From QHXN01 sp040509515 (GTDB lineage: Bacteria > Acidobacteriota > Blastocatellia > Pyrinomonadales > Pyrinomonadaceae), in the NCBI GenBank assembly GCA_040509515.1, contig JBEVKV010000250.1:1-7077 (forward strand): a stretch of DNA of 7,077 nucleotides, given 5' to 3'. The first letter of the stretch is position 1; each line of letters starts with the position of its first letter. The notes below the pieces were generated by a model, which was given only the letters and a program-made list of their open reading frames with translations, was not told where the DNA came from and did not search any database. Below are positions 6,052 to 7,077 of this stretch, piece after piece. Made by a program: the position numbers and the translations under genes.

Positions 6052-7073
6052 AGCCTGCTTTGACTTCATCAATCGTCACTCATCCGTCACCCGTACCTTT
6101 CGAGCGGGCGGGCGGTCGCGAGAGCGGCGGCCCGCCCGCTTTCAATTCGGGCGCGGCGCCGGAAGGCGTCGTCGAGGTCATCATCAACGCGACAGCCGGC
6201 GGCGGCGGCGACGGCGAGGCGGCGCGCGCGGTCGAGGCGGCCTTCGGCGCGTGCGGCGTGCGCGCTAACGTCTCTCTGGCGCACGACGGCGCGGAGATGT
6301 CGGAGTTTGTGCGGCGCGCGCTCGCGAACGGGGCGCGTGTGGTCGTCGCGGGCGGGGGCGACGGGACGGTCAGCACGGTGGCGGGGGCTCTGGTCGGCAC
6401 GGACACGACGCTCGGCGTGCTGCCGCTGGGGACGCTCAACCACTTCGCCAAAGACCTCGGGATTCCGCTCGGGCTCGAAGAGGCGGCGCGCAACGTCTGC
6501 GAGGGGCGCGAGGCGCGCGTGGACGTGGGCGAAGTCAACGGGCAAATCTTCGTCAACAATTCGAGCCTCGGGCTCTACCCACGCATCGTGCGGCGGCGCG
6601 ACAAGCTGCGCGAGCGCGACGGGAGCGGCAAGTGGTCTGCGTTCGCGCGCGCGGGGCTCGCGGTGCTGCGCCGCCACCCGTTCCTGAACGTGCGGCTCGA
6701 CGCCGACGGCCGGCTCATCAAACGCAAGACGCCGTTCGTCTTCGTCGGCAACAACGAGTACGAGACGGAGGGGCTACAGCTTGGCGGGCGCACGCGGCTC
6801 GACGCCGGGCACCTGAGTCTCTACGTCGCGCACCGCACGGGTCGGCTCGGCCTGCTGCGTCTGGTGCTGAGCGCGCTCTTCGGGCGTCTGCGCCGCGAGC
6901 ACGACTTCGACGCGCTCAGCGTGGAGGAGGTCTGGGTCGAGACGCGCAGACCCAAGCGGCTCCCCGTCGCCACGGACGGCGAGGTCACCGTGATGACGAC
7001 GCCGCTCCACTACCGCGTCCGCCCCGGCGCGCTAAAAGTTATAGTTCCGAAGGAAGTGACGAGTGACGAGTGA
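6036..7073 (+). CDS. Diacylglycerol kinase catalytic-domain lipid kinase (DagK/YegS/LCB5 family)
   Basis: Predicted soluble or membrane-associated ATP-dependent lipid kinase, phosphorylating a diacylglycerol- or sphingoid-like substrate. The domain starts at VVEVIINATAGGG (45-57). GGGDGT (106-111) is the nucleotide-binding signature, PLGTLNHFAKDLGIP (130-144) is the family's second motif, NNEYE (239-243) lies in the C-terminal lobe, and DGE (314-316) is near the end. Residues 1-44 have no family counterpart: they are encoded by a heptamer array, a degenerate heptamer patch and a GC-rich inverted repeat. The ATG at 6036 has AAGGG six bases upstream; a TTG at 6060 behind GCGGAG is the only other in-frame choice I see. 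No ATG, GTG or TTG lies between there and the domain. The last five codons and the stop come from a GTGACGA array. It is 32 bases after the previous gene, so probably co-transcribed. Confidence 0.9.
   Translation: MKDEAEPALTSSIVTHPSPVPFERAGGRESGGPPAFNSGAAPEGVVEVIINATAGGGGDGEAARAVEAAFGACGVRANVSLAHDGAEMSEFVRRALANGARVVVAGGGDGTVSTVAGALVGTDTTLGVLPLGTLNHFAKDLGIPLGLEEAARNVCEGREARVDVGEVNGQIFVNNSSLGLYPRIVRRRDKLRERDGSGKWSAFARAGLAVLRRHPFLNVRLDADGRLIKRKTPFVFVGNNEYETEGLQLGGRTRLDAGHLSLYVAHRTGRLGLLRLVLSALFGRLRREHDFDALSVEEVWVETRRPKRLPVATDGEVTVMTTPLHYRVRPGALKVIVPKEVTSDE
6073..6090 (-). repeat. Degenerate heptamer patch (TCGTCAC / TCATCCG / TCAC)
   Basis: TCGTCAC at 6073-6079 is the exact reverse complement of the GTGACGA unit that forms the array at 7056-7077. 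It is followed in register by TCATCCG and TCAC, which resemble degraded units. It lies inside the N-terminal codons of the lipid kinase (about residues 13-19). The patch is short, so chance resemblance is possible. Confidence 0.45.
6103..6140. repeat. GC-rich inverted repeat, 11-bp stem, terminator-like
   Basis: AGCGGGCGGGC (6103-6113) is perfectly complementary to GCCCGCCCGCT (6130-6140), with a 16-base loop. It is followed by TTCAATT rather than a true T-run. It would form a very stable RNA hairpin and looks like an intergenic terminator or mRNA-stability element, yet it falls within codons 23-35 of the lipid kinase as called from ATG 6036. Confidence 0.7.
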
Positions 7074-7077
7074 CGAG
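7056..7077 (+). repeat. Heptamer tandem array (GTGACGA), three units plus, running off the window
   Basis: Three identical contiguous units (7056-7062, 7063-7069, 7070-7076) and the first base of a fourth at the window edge. TGA at 7057, 7064 and 7071 covers all three frames; the one at 7071 is the stop codon of the lipid kinase. The true length of the array cannot be seen from this window. Confidence 0.88.

Noticed and set aside
5819..6079. Minus-strand frames with SSF/HPS-type peptide near the GAAGGAT array
   Set aside because: These are again stop-free reverse readings of a heptamer array joined to antisense sequence; no ribosome-binding site or protein family supports them.

Overview
The window is GC-rich bacterial chromosome with tightly packed genes in two divergent blocks. 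I suspect Acidobacteriota (Blastocatellia type), from the general style of the genes and the heptamer repeats between them. That is an inference from memory; there is no rRNA or marker gene here to prove it.

Left block, minus strand (1-3757). A TetR-family repressor, a lipoprotein-type RND membrane fusion protein and an HAE1/AcrB-type RND pump run in that order with gaps of 15 and 28 bases. The pump runs off the left edge after 529 codons. In front of tetR there is a sigma70-like promoter whose -10 box abuts a perfect 16-bp palindrome (3713-3728). This looks like an autoregulated drug or solvent efflux operon. No outer-membrane channel gene is in view.

Right block, plus strand (4014-7073). 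Four genes follow: a small Gly-rich protein with a DUF883/YqjD-like C-terminal anchor, a PF07332 (YqjE-like) two-helix membrane protein, an unrecognised one-helix membrane protein that overlaps it by 22 bases, and a diacylglycerol/sphingosine-kinase-family lipid kinase. The first two parallel the YqjD-YqjE pair of Enterobacteria. The block probably acts on the inner membrane or envelope, with the lipid kinase as a possible phospholipid-modifying partner.

The most unusual signal is in the spacers of the right block. Three different 7-base tandem repeats, based on TTTGAAC, GAAGGAT and GTGACGA, sit at gene borders within 2.6 kb. Each places TGA in all three plus-strand frames and leaves the minus strand free of stops. 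One forms a long foldback before the PF07332 gene. Another supplies the Shine-Dalgarno-like sequence and apparent start codon of the lipid kinase, and the third supplies its last five codons and stop. This suggests an active heptamer-repeat process, comparable in period to the heptanucleotide STRRs of filamentous cyanobacteria, that reshapes gene ends.
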